A stretch of 64,000 bases of DNA from Advenella kashmirensis WT001 (GTDB taxonomy: Bacteria > Pseudomonadota > Gammaproteobacteria > Burkholderiales > Burkholderiaceae_B). Below are positions 26,671 to 37,402 of this stretch, piece after piece. The translations under genes and the position numbers were made by a program. The stretch covers positions 3,782,001 to 3,846,000 of the forward strand of contig NC_017964.1 in the NCBI RefSeq assembly GCF_000219915.2, read 5' to 3'. How positions within the stretch are numbered: the stretch's first letter is position 1; each line of letters begins with the position of its first letter. The notes beneath the pieces are model-generated. The model was not told the origin of the DNA and ran no database searches. It saw nothing but the letters and a program-made list of their open reading frames with translations.

Positions 26671-27280
26671 ATGACAATGGATACGCCAAACCTGAACCGC
26701 CTGCGCGATTTTATTCAAAAAGCCACCAAACTTACGGACGGTCATGCTGACACTCAGCGACCACCCGCTGGCATGCAGCCCTTGCTGGCAGATCTCGTTG
26801 CCCAGGATGACTGGCTGCCAGAGTTTTGCACCGTGCCGCACCCCACTTTTTATCAGCAATTTCTCCTGCACTGTGATCCTCTGGAGCGTTTCTCACTGGT
26901 CAGTTTTGTATGGCCCCGGACAACAGACACCGGTGCACGATCACATGGTGTGGGGGTTTGTTGGCATGTTGCGTGGAGCAGAACTGAGTCAGCGCTATCG
27001 CGCCAACACAGACGGCTCGCTTATTGCCGACGGGGAGCCGGACCGGCTCGAACCCGGCATGGTCGACGCACTGCTGCCGGCCGAAGGCGATATACATCAG
27101 GTGTTCAATGCGTACAAAGATAAACCATCTATCAGCATTCATCTGTACGGCGGCAACATCGGCGCTGTGAATCGGCATGTTTTTGACCTTGCAAGCGGTC
27201 AGCCAAAAACGTTTATCTCCGGCTATTCTTCTGACCTGGTTCCCAATGTATGGGATCGTTCTGCAAGCCGAAAAACCTGA
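26671..27280 (+). CDS. Thiol dioxygenase (3-mercaptopropionate dioxygenase-like cupin), frameshifted
   Basis: Non-haem iron cupin of the cysteine dioxygenase superfamily, which oxidises a thiol to a sulfinate. The reading changes frame at 26911-26913; restoring GG there (TGG to TGGGG) gives VSFVWGPGQQTPVHDHMVWGFVGMLRGAE with the His-x-His iron ligands, then DIHQVFNAYKDKPSISIHLYGGNIGAV with the third His, and a total near 203 residues. From memory it resembles bacterial 3-mercaptopropionate dioxygenase (DDWLPE, FISGYS, PNVWD) more than mammalian cysteine dioxygenase. Start ATG at 26671 after AAAGAGACG. Neighbours activate and reduce short acyl-CoAs, which would fit degradation of mercaptopropionate-type acids. 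Confidence 0.75.
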
Positions 27281-27371
27281 TGTCGCCGGTATGACGAACG
27301 TGTTCTTTCCCCCTCCTCTGATGTATTCTGTCGCCTTATTACTTAGCGTACAGGGAAGGATATATAACGTC

Positions 27372-28138
27372 ATGGATAAAACACTCATCAAAGGCCTGAA
27401 AGTCCTGGAAGTCGTTACTGGCTCTACCGAGAGAATTCGGACCATCGAGGAGCTGGCCGATAAAGTCGGTCTGACGCGCAGCAATACACATCGGACATTG
27501 CAAACACTCATTCATACCGGTTTTGTAGCGCGCGACGATCAGGACAACTACATCGGCGGTATCCGGCTGTTTGAACTGGCGGCTAACCAGCTTGCGCAGC
27601 TGGATCTGCGGCGTATCGCCTCTGGCGCCATGCACGTTCTGGCAGAAAGCACCGGTGAAACCATCCACCTGTCTGTACTGGACGGGTTCGATGTCGTATA
27701 TGTCGACAAGATCGACAGCCCGCAGCCAATTCGCGCTTACTCCATGATTGGCGGACGCGCCCCTGCCTATGCGGTCGCGACCGGCAAGGCCATTCTTGCC
27801 TATCAGACAGACAGCTTTCTGGAAAGCCACGCCGCGCAACTGAAAAAGCATACAGACGCGACCATCGCAGACCTGGACACACTCAGACGCGCGTTGACCC
27901 GGACAGCCAAACAGGGCTATGCCGTCAATCGCGGCGAATGGCGCGACGGCGTTGGGGGAATCGCAGTTCCCATTTTTAACGGGCTGGGGCAAATTATGGG
28001 GCTGTTGGCATATCAGCACCTCTGGATCGCCTGACACCCGCACGCATACGTCAACTGGTTCCCGAAGTTATCCAGTGCGCGGGCGCAATTTCGCAACAAC
28101 TGGGCTACACGGCAAAAGCAGCCCGGCCCAATGAATAG
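27372..28138 (+). CDS. IclR-family transcriptional regulator, frameshifted
   Basis: Reconstructed length 255 residues from the ATG at 27372. The N-terminal winged helix reads KGLKVLEVVTGSTERIRTIEELADKVGLTRSNTHRTLQTL. The IclR effector domain follows (SGAMHVLAESTGETIHLSVLDGFDVVYVDKI, AYSMIGGRAPAYAVATGKAILAY, GEWRDGVGGIAVPIF). The frame stops at 28034; one more G in GGGG at 27998-28001 gives MGAVGISAPLDRLTPARI and an end at 28138, the family norm. It most likely controls the cassette in which it lies. Confidence 0.85.
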
Positions 28139-28337
28139 CCCGCGCGTCTATTTATACTGAAATGGAATGTGCTTTATGAGAATTCAGTCAACCACACTTG
28201 GCATAGCCGCAGGTCAGCCGCCTGCCAGGGTGACCCGCACTGCGCCCGGGCGTAACCAGCGGCCTGCCTGAAACCATCAGCTTCACAGTCCCGCTCGCCG
28301 GGCAACCAGCCATTTACCCAATTGGAGGAAATACCGA

Positions 28338-29323
28338 ATGTTCAACGCCATACTGATTGAAAAAGACGATGCCGGATACCGTGCCACAGCAACGTCCGTG
28401 GACGAGGCGCAGTTGCCCCAAGGAGACGTTCTTGTCGATGTGCAATATTCAACCATCAATTACAAGGATGGACTGGCCATTACAGGGAAGTCTCAGGTGG
28501 TCCGGCAGTTTCCCATGGTTCCGGGTATTGACTTTTGCGGTACGGTCAGGCAAAGCCAGCATCCGGATTTCAAGACCGGCGACGCCGTGATCCTCAATGG
28601 CTGGGGCGTAGGCGAAACCCATTGGGGCGGCCTGGCTCAGCAGGCCAGCGTCAATGGCAAATGGCTGATCCGCCTGCCCTCGGGCATGAAACCGGAGCAG
28701 GCCATGTCCATCGGCACAGCCGGCTACACTGCCATGCTTTGTGTCATGGCGCTGCAACGCAACGGCCTGACGCCCGAATCAGGAGACATCCTCGTGACCG
28801 GCGCGGCAGGTGGCGTCGGCAGCGTAGCCGTCGCGCTGCTTTCATCCTTGGGATTTCGCGTGATCGCATCCACCGGCAGGCAGCAAGAGGCGGACTATCT
28901 GAGCAAACTGGGTGCCGCCGACATAATTGATCGCAATACCCTGAGCGAGCCCGGCAAACCGCTGGGCAAGGAGCGCTGGCAGGCGCGGTCGATAGCGTCG
29001 GCAGCCACACGCTGGCCAATGTTTGTGCGGGCACCAAGTATCGCGGCGCGATTGCCGCTTGCGGTCTGGCGCAGGGCCTGGATTTTCCTGCATCGGTCGC
29101 ACCATTCATTCTGCGCGGCATTACGCTGGTCGGGATCGATAGTGTGCATTGCCCGGTCAAGGAACGCCAGCAGGCCTGGGACAGGTTGAGCAATGAGCTG
29201 GATCCGGCCAAGCTGGCACTGATCGGTTCCCGGACGGTCGGTTTAAATGAAGTCATTCCCCTGGCCAACCAGATACTGGAAGGAAAAGTGCGCGGGCGGA
29301 TTGTCGTGGACGTAAATACATAA
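28338..29323 (+). CDS. acuI: Acrylyl-CoA reductase AcuI/YhdH-type zinc-free MDR oxidoreductase, frameshifted
   Basis: Reconstructed length 328 residues, the family length. NADPH-dependent reduction of acrylyl-CoA to propionyl-CoA is the known role of AcuI/YhdH. Seen: [83 protein letters not shown]. The frame breaks at GG at 28982-28983; one more G gives [24 protein letters not shown] and continues to VGRTV-type and C-terminal [11 protein letters not shown] segments. RBS TTGGAGGAAAT is strong. Alone after IclR, but on the same strand as the acyl-CoA genes. Confidence 0.85.
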
Positions 29324-29505
29324 CAAACACTCATAATTTAATCAAGCCGTTACGCATGGAAAGTACAGCATGTGCTATCCATGCGCTGCCCTATTTGTTG
29401 TAGATACAAGGCTGTAACCAACAGTTTTTTGTGCAAATAGCCATCTAATTCATCTGTAATTGCACTCAAGCTGATGTTTGCCACCTACGGTAATGTCGAC
29501 ACGAT

Positions 29506-30683
29506 CTACAGATTAAATTCGCGGCGCAACGTTTCAGTATGCTCACCAATGCGCGGCGCAGCCAAATGCCCACCACCCACCCGGTGTCCATTGATGCGTA
29601 TCGGCGAACGAGTGGTCCGCAAACGAATACCATCATCACGACTGACATTATGCAGAATGTCCAGTTGCCTGAAAGCTTCGTGTTTCAGCAAGCGATCCCA
29701 CTCCAGCACTTCAGCGCACCAAACATCTTCAGGTTGAAGACGATTCAGCCAATACGAAACGGGTTGCGTAAGCAAATGTGCAGCAATCAGCCGCTTGATG
29801 GCATCACGTTGCGAAAACTCGCTTCCCGGCATTTGGACGTAAAAATCGAGTGCCGGCAACGGTAACGTTTTGGCCAGCTTGGCAAGCGGCATCATCGCCA
29901 GTGCCAGATAACCGTCCTGGGTCGGATATACGCCATATGGTGCGGCCAAATAGGCGTGAGCGTTTCTAAAGCCCGAACGCTCGGGTGCGCGCCCGCCGTC
30001 ATTAAGATAGGTTGTTAATACCTCAAATTGAAAATCGATCAACGCCTCAAGCAGACTAGTCTGTACCTGAGCGCCGTCGCCGGTTATACCTCTGCGCACC
30101 AACGCCGCCAGAATCCCTTCAGTCAGTAAATGTCCGCTAAGCATATCAGCCACGGCAAGTCCGAATGGCACCGGCCCGTTCTCGACATCACCGTTTAACC
30201 AGAGCACACCAGAGAGCGATTGCGCTAGTAAATCCTGTCCGGGGAATTCTACCCAAGGCCCAGATTCGCCATACCCTGATATGCCGGCATACACCAGTCG
30301 CGGATTCAAACACTTCACTGCCTGGTAATCAAGGCCCAAACGTGCCATGGCCCCGGGTCTGAAATTATGTACCAATACATCGGCCCGTTGTATCAGTTGC
30401 CGAACCTGCTGCTGATCGTCAGGGTTTTCAGATCGGCCCCAAAGCTTTCTTTGTTCCTGTTAATCGCATGAAATAGCGTAGAGTCGCCCCCCACATCCGT
30501 ATCGGTGAGATACAAATGTCTGCAAATGTCGCCACTTCCCGGCCGTTCGATCTTGATCACACGCGCGCCAAGATCAGCCAGACGCAAGGCTGCAGAAGGA
30601 CCAGACAGAAACTGGCTCATATCCAGCACCAGCACTCCATCCAGCGGTAACGTAGGGGCCGTCGCCGTCGCGCGTGACGTCAT
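29506..30683 (-). CDS. CaiB/BaiF family CoA-transferase, frameshifted (paralogue 1)
   Basis: Reconstructed length 392 residues. Class III CoA-transferase moving CoA between carboxylic acids. N-terminal part: [33 protein letters not shown]. After one A is restored in AAAA (minus strand; T run 30425-30428) the frame continues [36 protein letters not shown] and the catalytic Asp region [18 protein letters not shown], ending at 29506. It overlaps the solute-binding-protein gene by 4 bases (ATGA). Clearly paralogous to the CoA-transferase at 34862; both flank the TRAP transporter. Confidence 0.9.
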
Positions 30684-31828
30684 TTGACAGACTGACCTTT
30701 AAGACTAGCGGCATACAGAGCGTTTAGTTGGAAAACCAATGTAGATGCCGAACGCCGTGCCTGAAGACACTCATTGAGTAAATCGGAGGCTTTCTGCTGG
30801 AAGTCCATATAGCCGCTATGCCGGGGACGAACCCATGCACCGTCCAGCGTGGCACGCGTAGCACGATAAAAATCGAGAACGGGCGTGTTTACCGATTCAT
30901 CCTCCCAGGCCGCAGCGTGCCCTACCTGGCCGCCCGATGCGGCATACACAGTACGCTGCACCTGCGCACTAGCCACCCAATACGCAAATGCAGTAGCCTG
31001 CGCTGATGCACGAGAGAATGCAGAAACGGCTATGCCTGTTCCGCCAAGTGTGGTGCCGCTGGGCTCGCGGCCATCAATCACGGGTATATTCGAAAAAGCA
31101 ACGCGAACCGGCCTGAATTTTTCCAGCGCGTAACTGACATAACCATAGATAAAAGGAACGCACGTGACAGGTGAATCGACTCGACTCATTTGCTCAAATG
31201 CAGCGATCGGATCCATACTCCAACAAACCTGCGGAAGATGATCACTCAACTCAAGGATGCGATTATAAGCCTCAGATGCGATCGCGGGATCAAATAAATC
31301 AGGTTGCTCTGGACAACCTGGAGCGCCCAAATGCGCCATCAGTGAGAAAAGGAGCATCAGAGAATGCGGCGGTCGCAGCGGGCATAATACCTGCCCCAAG
31401 CGGGCAAGCACCATCATCTCCTCCCACGTCTGGGTAGGCTCGGTCAGGCGGCCTGGCACCCAAGCCTGTACCTGCGTTGCAGCATCAATGGGTAGTGCCC
31501 ACTGGTGATTCTGCCAATAATAACTGTCTACTGAGGCGCCTACGCTACTGTTTTTCAGGCCTTCCAGTTCTGCATATCGCGCGGGCAAATCCAATGGTTG
31601 CAAGCATTTTTCGTGGGTTACCTGCCCCACGTGGGGGTGATCGATCACAATCAGATCGTAGCTCCTGGCAAGTGTCTGGACAGAGAACGATTCAAAGTCC
31701 TGCAATGATCGTCGATCCCATTCGATCTGAACCCCAGTGTGTTGCTGCCAAATCTCGCTGCAAGCTTGCAACGGCTCATAGCCTCGCGGATGGTCCCACG
31801 TCATCCCCCTTAATATTGACATTTCCAT
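30680..31828 (-). CDS. Extracellular solute-binding protein family 1-like, no signal peptide
   Basis: 382 residues. The fold pattern is that of ABC sugar-type binding proteins: [41 protein letters not shown] at the N-terminus, [47 protein letters not shown]. However, the protein begins directly at the mature domain ([11 protein letters not shown]) with no export signal in frame upstream. It therefore looks cytoplasmic, and no ABC permease or ATPase gene is nearby. It is coupled by ATGA overlap to the CaiB-type gene and follows the TRAP genes. A sensor or chaperone role, or loss of the signal sequence, are possibilities. Confidence 0.7.
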   Translation of the reverse strand: MEMSILRGMTWDHPRGYEPLQACSEIWQQHTGVQIEWDRRSLQDFESFSVQTLARSYDLIVIDHPHVGQVTHEKCLQPLDLPARYAELEGLKNSSVGASVDSYYWQNHQWALPIDAATQVQAWVPGRLTEPTQTWEEMMVLARLGQVLCPLRPPHSLMLLFSLMAHLGAPGCPEQPDLFDPAIASEAYNRILELSDHLPQVCWSMDPIAAFEQMSRVDSPVTCVPFIYGYVSYALEKFRPVRVAFSNIPVIDGREPSGTTLGGTGIAVSAFSRASAQATAFAYWVASAQVQRTVYAASGGQVGHAAAWEDESVNTPVLDFYRATRATLDGAWVRPRHSGYMDFQQKASDLLNECLQARRSASTLVFQLNALYAASLKGQSVK

Positions 31829-31848
31829 GTTCCTGAATGTGAAGTGGT

Positions 31849-33164
31849 CTACTGTACTGCGCTATTGCCGTAGATTAAGTCTGGAAGCCAGAGAGACAAT
31901 TGCGGAAACATGCTGAGAATGCAAGCCAGCAACAACATCATCATGGCCAGATATGGCAATACTTCAAGCGAGTACGCACCCATTTTTACTTTAAGCACCT
32001 GAGACGAAATGTACATAAGTCCACCAACAGGCGGCGTGATGCCCGCAATAGTCAGGTTGGTGATCATCACAATGCCAAAATGAACTTTATCAATCCCTGC
32101 CGGGGCGATGATCGGAAGTAGCATCGGTGTCAGAATAATCAGCGCCGCCGAGCCTTCAATAGCCATACCCAGAGCAATGAGCGCAGCATTAATGAGCAGC
32201 AATAGAATCAACGGATCCGAACTCGCGTGCGCCAACCAGCCTGACATCTGTTGAGGAACCTGCTCCCAGGTCAGATAAAAACCGAAAGCGGCCGCAGCAC
32301 ATATCATGATCATGACCACGCTGGCATCGCGCACCGCTTCTGCGAGAATTTCGGGCAGATCACGCAATTTCATTTCACGATAACCAAAAAGCGCAATCAG
32401 CAATACATATAGCACGACTATGGCGCCAGACTCCGTTGTGGTAAACAGCCCATATCGAGTGCCAGCAAAAATGACAACAGGAATAGATAACGCCAACAGG
32501 CCATCTCGCAATGCCGACATGCCTTCTTTAGTCGTCGCTCGCGATATCCGCTGTGCTTTATAGCCACGCTTGCGGGCAACCAGATGGGTTGTCAGCATGA
32601 GCCCCACGGCCATGACCAGCCCGGGAACCACGCCAGCAGCAAAGAGTCGGCCGATAGACGTTTCTGACAGGAATCCGTAAATTATCAGCCAATTGACGGT
32701 GGCAGCAAAGCCGTAATAATGGCGGCCGATGATGTAATAACTGCGGCAAATGGTCGACTGTAACCATGCCGCACCATTTCCAGGCCAATGGTTTTGGATA
32801 GCATTGCAGCGTCGGCATTGGCTGAGGCTGTCAGGCCGCCTAACAACGTACCCAAAACCGTACACATTTGCGCCAGCGCACCGGTCATGTGCCCCACCAG
32901 CACTTCTGCGAGCGTCATCAAGCGTCGGGTGATGCCCGCTGCATTCATGATGGTACCGGCCAATACAAAGAGCGGTAATGCCAATAGCGAAACGGAATCC
33001 GTTCCGTCACTCATCTGCTGTGCAAATGTGGATATAGGCACAATATCAACGTTTAAGATAAAGAAAGCAGCCGCTGCCACAGCCATCGACCAGGTGATGG
33101 GGGTTTGCAGGGCAAGCAGAACCAGCATCAGAATTGATGGCCCCCAAAGATGCATGAAAGTCAT
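31849..33164 (-). CDS. TRAP transporter large permease (DctM-type), frameshifted
   Basis: Reconstructed length 438 residues, usual for DctM. Many membrane segments carry sodium- or proton-driven uptake of organic acids. First part (33164 to about 32690): LVLLALQTPITWSMAVAAAAFF, LPLFVLAGTIMNAAGITRRL, ASANADAAMLSKTIGLEMVRHGYSRPFAAVITSSAAIITALLPPSIG. One C restored at 32688 gives IGLIIYGFLSETSIGRLFAAGVVPGL, then GSAALIILTPMLLPIIAPAGID and the closing NLTIAGITPPVGGLMY. Start overlaps the DctQ stop (ATGA). Confidence 0.9.
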
Positions 33165-33679
33165 ATGATTACCTCGGCCGAGGTCTCGTCTTCCGCATGC
33201 GGTCGCCACGGATGCAACTTCAGATGCTGATACAAAATACCTGCACTGGCCACAGCCATAGGCCCATACACGATGGATCGGGGAAGACTTAACGCAACGG
33301 TAAGAATGGAATGGGCGACGATCGCCTGCCACGTAAACAGCACAATGAACCCGGCAAAAAGAGCGGCAAGCAATAGCCAGTTGAAAATGGCCACCACCTT
33401 GCGTACCGGCCTGGGAAATCTGGTGACAAGGGCATCAATATCCGCGTGCATCCGATTTCGTACGCCGGCAGCGGTGCCAAAAAAGACCATCCACCCAAAC
33501 GCGATGACCGCCAGCTCAAAGCTCCAAGAGGCCGATTGCGAAAATACATATCGTGTCAATACGCCCCAAATAATCGAAAACACGATCAATAGTAGACAGA
33601 ATACGCCCACCAACTCATCCGCGCGTTGCCAACTGAACAGGCGGACACGCAGCCTGTCGTTATCATCCAATGAATTCAT
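33161..33679 (-). CDS. TRAP transporter small permease (DctQ-type)
   Basis: 172 residues with four predicted membrane helices (VFCLLLIVFSIIWGVLTRYVF, SWSFELAVIAFGWMVFFGTAAGVR, WLLLAALFAGFIVLFTWQAI and a C-terminal one). The segment WSFELAVIAFGWMVFFGTAAGVRNRMHADID is the DctQ hallmark. Lies between DctP (37 bases upstream) and DctM (4-base overlap), the standard P-Q-M order. Frame intact. Confidence 0.9.
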   Translation of the reverse strand: MNSLDDNDRLRVRLFSWQRADELVGVFCLLLIVFSIIWGVLTRYVFSQSASWSFELAVIAFGWMVFFGTAAGVRNRMHADIDALVTRFPRPVRKVVAIFNWLLLAALFAGFIVLFTWQAIVAHSILTVALSLPRSIVYGPMAVASAGILYQHLKLHPWRPHAEDETSAEVII

Positions 33680-33716
33680 GAACGCAGTTCCTTTCTTGCA
33701 ACAGTTATTTCAAACA

Positions 33717-34697
33717 TTACTGCTTCATTGCGTTGCGTGCTTGCTCCACAATTCCCGGAGTCAATCCAGGAACCGCATCGTAAGCAGCCCTGGCCTTTTC
33801 CGCGAACGCCTTGACATCAACATCAGTCACGATTTGTACGCCATGTTCTTTCAATGATTTCGCATAGGCAGCATCTGATTCCAGAGTACGCCTGGTCAAT
33901 TGAGCACCCGCGGCTTTGCCCTCCTCCAGCAGAATTTTCTGCTGTTCAGGCGGCAGTCCGTTGAAAAACGAAGTGCTGGTAACAAACGCAGCGAACATTA
34001 TCTGGTGACCAGTCTCGGAAACGACCTTGCGGACCTCATACAACTTGGACCCGGCAAGTGACCCGTAGTTGGCTTCAGCGGCATCAACAACGTTAGTTTG
34101 CAGTGAGTTATAGACTTCACTCCAAGGCAGATCTGTCGGACGAGCTCCGATAGACTTGAATGTAGCAAGCATGATTGGAGATGGCGGCACCCGGATTGTC
34201 ATACCCTCCATATCCTTTGGCGTGCGCACCGGTTTACTGGAAATAACATGACGATACCCAAACAGGCCATCTGCCATAATCAGTTTTATCCCGCTCGCTT
34301 CCAGTTTTTTTGCCATGCTATCGAAGACGTCGGACGCAAACAGGCGTTGTGCCTGCTCAAGACTCGTATAAAGGTATGGCCCGGCCACGATTCCCAAGTC
34401 TGGCACAAACTGACTAAGTTGGCCGTAATCGGTCACATTCAGCATCCGCGCACCGCTTTTGATCATTTCATTCACTTTTTTCTGCGGTCCGAGCTGGTCC
34501 CCAGTAAAAAGAGATACCTGCAACTTACCTTCGGAACGCGCTTTGACCTTATCGGCAAAATCCTTCATTACCTTGATAACGGGCTCTTCGGGATTGACCT
34601 GAGATGTGGCGAAACGCAGCACCGTCTGAGCTGTCGCAGCTGACGCCAACATGGTCATTCCCACAACAGCCATTGCCATTACTTGACTTATCCGCAT
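33717..34697 (-). CDS. TRAP transporter substrate-binding protein (DctP-type)
   Basis: 326 residues from the ATG at 34697, preceded by GGAGAC and opening into a signal peptide (VMAMAVVGMTMLASAATAQ). A start at 34736 would add 13 residues and is less likely. Periplasmic receptor of a TRAP system: VLRFATSQVNPEEPVIKVMKDFADKV, GDQLGPQKKVNEMIKSGARM, the conserved Arg region MEGMTIRVPPSPIM, and ARPTDLPWSEVYNSLQTNVVDAAEAN. Divergent from the second CaiB-type gene. Substrate is probably a small carboxylate that is then activated by CoA transfer. Confidence 0.9.
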   Translation of the reverse strand: MRISQVMAMAVVGMTMLASAATAQTVLRFATSQVNPEEPVIKVMKDFADKVKARSEGKLQVSLFTGDQLGPQKKVNEMIKSGARMLNVTDYGQLSQFVPDLGIVAGPYLYTSLEQAQRLFASDVFDSMAKKLEASGIKLIMADGLFGYRHVISSKPVRTPKDMEGMTIRVPPSPIMLATFKSIGARPTDLPWSEVYNSLQTNVVDAAEANYGSLAGSKLYEVRKVVSETGHQIMFAAFVTSTSFFNGLPPEQQKILLEEGKAAGAQLTRRTLESDAAYAKSLKEHGVQIVTDVDVKAFAEKARAAYDAVPGLTPGIVEQARNAMKQ

Positions 34698-34739
34698 GAA
34701 ACCTGTCTCCGTGGTTATTAAAATTTTATTTTTCACTAT

Positions 34740-34757
34740 TAGTTTACTAGTGAACTA
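34740..34757. promoter_or_regulatory. Imperfect palindrome between divergent dctP and CoA-transferase genes
   Basis: TAGTTtACTAGTgAACTA is symmetric around ACTAGT except for one pair. It lies in a strongly AT-rich 160-base gap between the dctP-type gene and the CoA-transferase gene. An operator for the IclR regulator at 36575 is a reasonable guess. Confidence 0.4.
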
Positions 34758-34861
34758 TTGATTTAAATAGAAATGTATTTGAAGTCAGAACTTTATGCAA
34801 TAGCATATATATAGGGATTACCACTATAGATTTGATTATTTTGTAAACTGATAATTTATAT

Positions 34862-36052
34862 ATGAATGAAAATAAAATACCCTCTGATAAAAATGAAGAG
34901 CTGCCACTTGCTGGTATTGTCGTTCTCGACTTCAGTCAGTTTCTTGCTGGTCCGTCATGCGCGTTGCGCCTGGCCGATCTGGGTGCGCGTGTTATTAAAG
35001 TAGAAAGGCCCGACGGGGGAGACGCCTGCCGAAGCCTGATTGTTGCCAATCAGACTCACGACGGAGACAGCGCCCTATTTCACACCATAAACAGAAACAA
35101 GCAAAGTTATAGCGCGGATCTCAAGAACCCTGCTGACCTTGCCAATATTAAGAAATTGCTGCAGATTGCAGATGTCATGATTCATAATTTCCGGCCCGGC
35201 GTCATGCAGCGGATAGGACTAGACTATGACTCAGTGCGAAGCATTAATCCGCGTCTGATCTACGGTGAAATTAGTGGATATGGTGACGAAGGCCCCTGGC
35301 GTGATAAACCAGGCCAGGACTTGCTTGTCCAGTCTTTGAGCGGCCTCGCTTGGCTCAGTGGAAATGCAAATGACGGTCCCGTTCCAGCTGGCCTGTCGAT
35401 CATTGATCTGATGACTGGCGCACATCTGGCTCAGGGCATCATGGGTGCCCTGCTCAAGCAGGCCCGCACCGGTGCCGGAACCCGCATAACGGTCAGTCTG
35501 CTTGAGTCAGCTATGGATCTCCAATTTGAGCCTTTCACTGCCTTTCTCAACAGCGACGGTAGACAACCTGTTCGCAGTACCGTCAATCACGCCAATGTTC
35601 ATACTGCGGCACCTTATGGCATCTACCAAACCGCTGATGGTTATCTCGCCCTGGCTATGACACCACTGGATAAACTTGGCAGCCTGATTGGATGCGCCAC
35701 GCTTGCCGAACAGGCAAAAGACCCGGCCTCTTGGTTTGATCAGCGGGATTATTACAAGCGCATCCTGGCAGATCACTTGTCGACCCAGGATACAACCCAT
35801 TGGTTATCAATCCTTGAGCCTGAAGGCATCTGGTGCGCCCCGGTACAAAACTGGCCAGAACTCATAAAACACCAGGGATTCAAAACGCTTGACGTAGTCC
35901 AGACGATTACCGCCACCAGCGGTGCCTCAATGAAAACAACGCGCTGCCCGATTCGCATAGACGGAAAAATTTTGACATGTGAACGGCCAGCACCCAAACT
36001 CGGCGCAGACAACGCCGAGATCGATACTCTGCTAGCCAATTCAGCAACATGA
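34862..36052 (+). CDS. CaiB/BaiF family CoA-transferase (paralogue 2)
   Basis: 396 residues, intact. Class III CoA-transferase: [81 protein letters not shown], and the catalytic Asp in [18 protein letters not shown]. Strongly similar throughout to the gene at 29506-30683, including GGDS/DGDSxLFHxINRNK. No clear ribosome-binding site precedes the ATG. Followed by a MaoC hydratase and an IclR regulator on the same strand, suggesting activation of an acid to its CoA ester and then hydration or dehydration. Confidence 0.9.
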   Translation: MNENKIPSDKNEELPLAGIVVLDFSQFLAGPSCALRLADLGARVIKVERPDGGDACRSLIVANQTHDGDSALFHTINRNKQSYSADLKNPADLANIKKLLQIADVMIHNFRPGVMQRIGLDYDSVRSINPRLIYGEISGYGDEGPWRDKPGQDLLVQSLSGLAWLSGNANDGPVPAGLSIIDLMTGAHLAQGIMGALLKQARTGAGTRITVSLLESAMDLQFEPFTAFLNSDGRQPVRSTVNHANVHTAAPYGIYQTADGYLALAMTPLDKLGSLIGCATLAEQAKDPASWFDQRDYYKRILADHLSTQDTTHWLSILEPEGIWCAPVQNWPELIKHQGFKTLDVVQTITATSGASMKTTRCPIRIDGKILTCERPAPKLGADNAEIDTLLANSAT

Positions 36053-36071
36053 CAATGCGAGCCACATCATT

Positions 36072-36524
36072 ATGATAAATGAACAGTTTTTCGAAGATTA
36101 TTACCTGGACGAGACACGCAGCACACTGGGACGGACAATTACAGAAACCGATATTGTGGTCCACGCCGGCCAGACTGGAGATTTTTTTCCGCACCATATG
36201 GATGCCGCCTGGTGTCAGACGCAAGACTTCGGGCAGCGAATAGCGCATGGAACATTGGTGTTTAGCGTAGGCATTGGCATGACGGCCAGCCAGATTAATC
36301 CGCGCGCCATGTCTTACGGATACGATCGCCTGCGGTTCATCAAGCCGGTTTTTATCGGCGACACCCTCTACGTCACACTTAAAATCACAGAAAAACGCGA
36401 TCATCCCAAACGCAAGACACACGGCATTGTGGTCGAATCAGTGAGCATCAACAACCAGAACAAGGAAACAGTACTGGTTTGTGAACATTTATACCTGGTC
36501 GAACGGCGCCATCCGCTTTCCTGA
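36072..36524 (+). CDS. MaoC-family (R)-hydratase-like protein
   Basis: 150 residues, single hotdog fold. The hydratase-2 motif is visible as [41 protein letters not shown], with the catalytic Asp and His. Such enzymes hydrate enoyl-CoA or dehydrate hydroxyacyl-CoA; members beside CaiB genes include mesaconyl-CoA and related C4/C5 dicarboxyl-CoA hydratases. It lies 19 bases after the CoA-transferase gene. The specific substrate is inferred only from this pairing. Confidence 0.85.
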   Translation: MINEQFFEDYYLDETRSTLGRTITETDIVVHAGQTGDFFPHHMDAAWCQTQDFGQRIAHGTLVFSVGIGMTASQINPRAMSYGYDRLRFIKPVFIGDTLYVTLKITEKRDHPKRKTHGIVVESVSINNQNKETVLVCEHLYLVERRHPLS

Positions 36525-36574
36525 ACAGTCTCCCATTAAAATAGCTACTTTACCCGCAGCACTGTGCTCTCACA

Positions 36575-37357
36575 ATGACTGAACCAGAAAAAGACACGCA
36601 ACTTGCGACAACCAAATATTCGGTTCCTGCGCTGGAAAAAGCGCTGGACATCCTTGAGCATCTGTCAGAGTTCGCTGTGCCCATGACACAGGCCCAGCTT
36701 GCTCGCGCACTCGGTAGACAACCCGGTGAATTGTTCCGGATGCTCTCCTATCTGGAGCAAAGGGGTTATCTGAAACGGGATCAGGCAAATGGCGCCTATA
36801 GCCTCACGCTCAAACTGTTTGAACTTAGCCGGACTCACTCACCGTACGACGAGTTACTGCTAGCCGCCAATCCCCTGATGAATGGCCTCACAGATGAGCT
36901 TCGCGAATCCTGTCACCTGAGCGTGCTTCATCGTGATCGCCTGCTTGTTCTATCACAGTCGGAAAGCCCTAAGCCATTCAGACTGTCCGTGGAGATTGGG
37001 TCCCTACACTCTCCTATGGGCACTGTATCAGGGCGATTGCTGCTGGCTGCCATGAGATCTGATGAACTCCTAGAATACCTAGAACGGCAGCCTGACTTCC
37101 TCGCGATGTCGTCAACAGAGCGCGCGGCATTTTTAAATAGACTGGAAATGATTCAGGATCGAGGATACGACCATTCGGACAGTGAGAAATTCATCGGCTG
37201 GCTGGATCTGGGTGTACTCATTGGCAATCCGAAGTCAAGAACCCGGGCAACACTCACGCTCGTGGCATTGAAAAAAAGCGATACGCCTGATTTACTGTGG
37301 GCGTTGCCAAAACTGAAACAATGTGCGGCTGAAATTGCGCGACAGGTCGGACTCTGA
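36575..37357 (+). CDS. IclR-family transcriptional regulator
   Basis: 260 residues, intact. Winged helix: VPALEKALDILEHLSEFAVPMTQAQLARALGRQPGELFRMLSYLEQRGYLKRD. Effector domain: ANPLMNGLTDELRESCHLSVLHRDRLLVLSQ, SPMGTVSGRLLLAAM. It closes the rightward CoA-transferase/MaoC unit and probably controls both this and the divergent TRAP operon. Convergent with trpA, only 45 bases away. Confidence 0.85.
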   Translation: MTEPEKDTQLATTKYSVPALEKALDILEHLSEFAVPMTQAQLARALGRQPGELFRMLSYLEQRGYLKRDQANGAYSLTLKLFELSRTHSPYDELLLAANPLMNGLTDELRESCHLSVLHRDRLLVLSQSESPKPFRLSVEIGSLHSPMGTVSGRLLLAAMRSDELLEYLERQPDFLAMSSTERAAFLNRLEMIQDRGYDHSDSEKFIGWLDLGVLIGNPKSRTRATLTLVALKKSDTPDLLWALPKLKQCAAEIARQVGL

Positions 37358-37402
37358 ACCCATCACGCAATCTTCTGGACATACTTTAACGAGCTACGCG
37401 CA

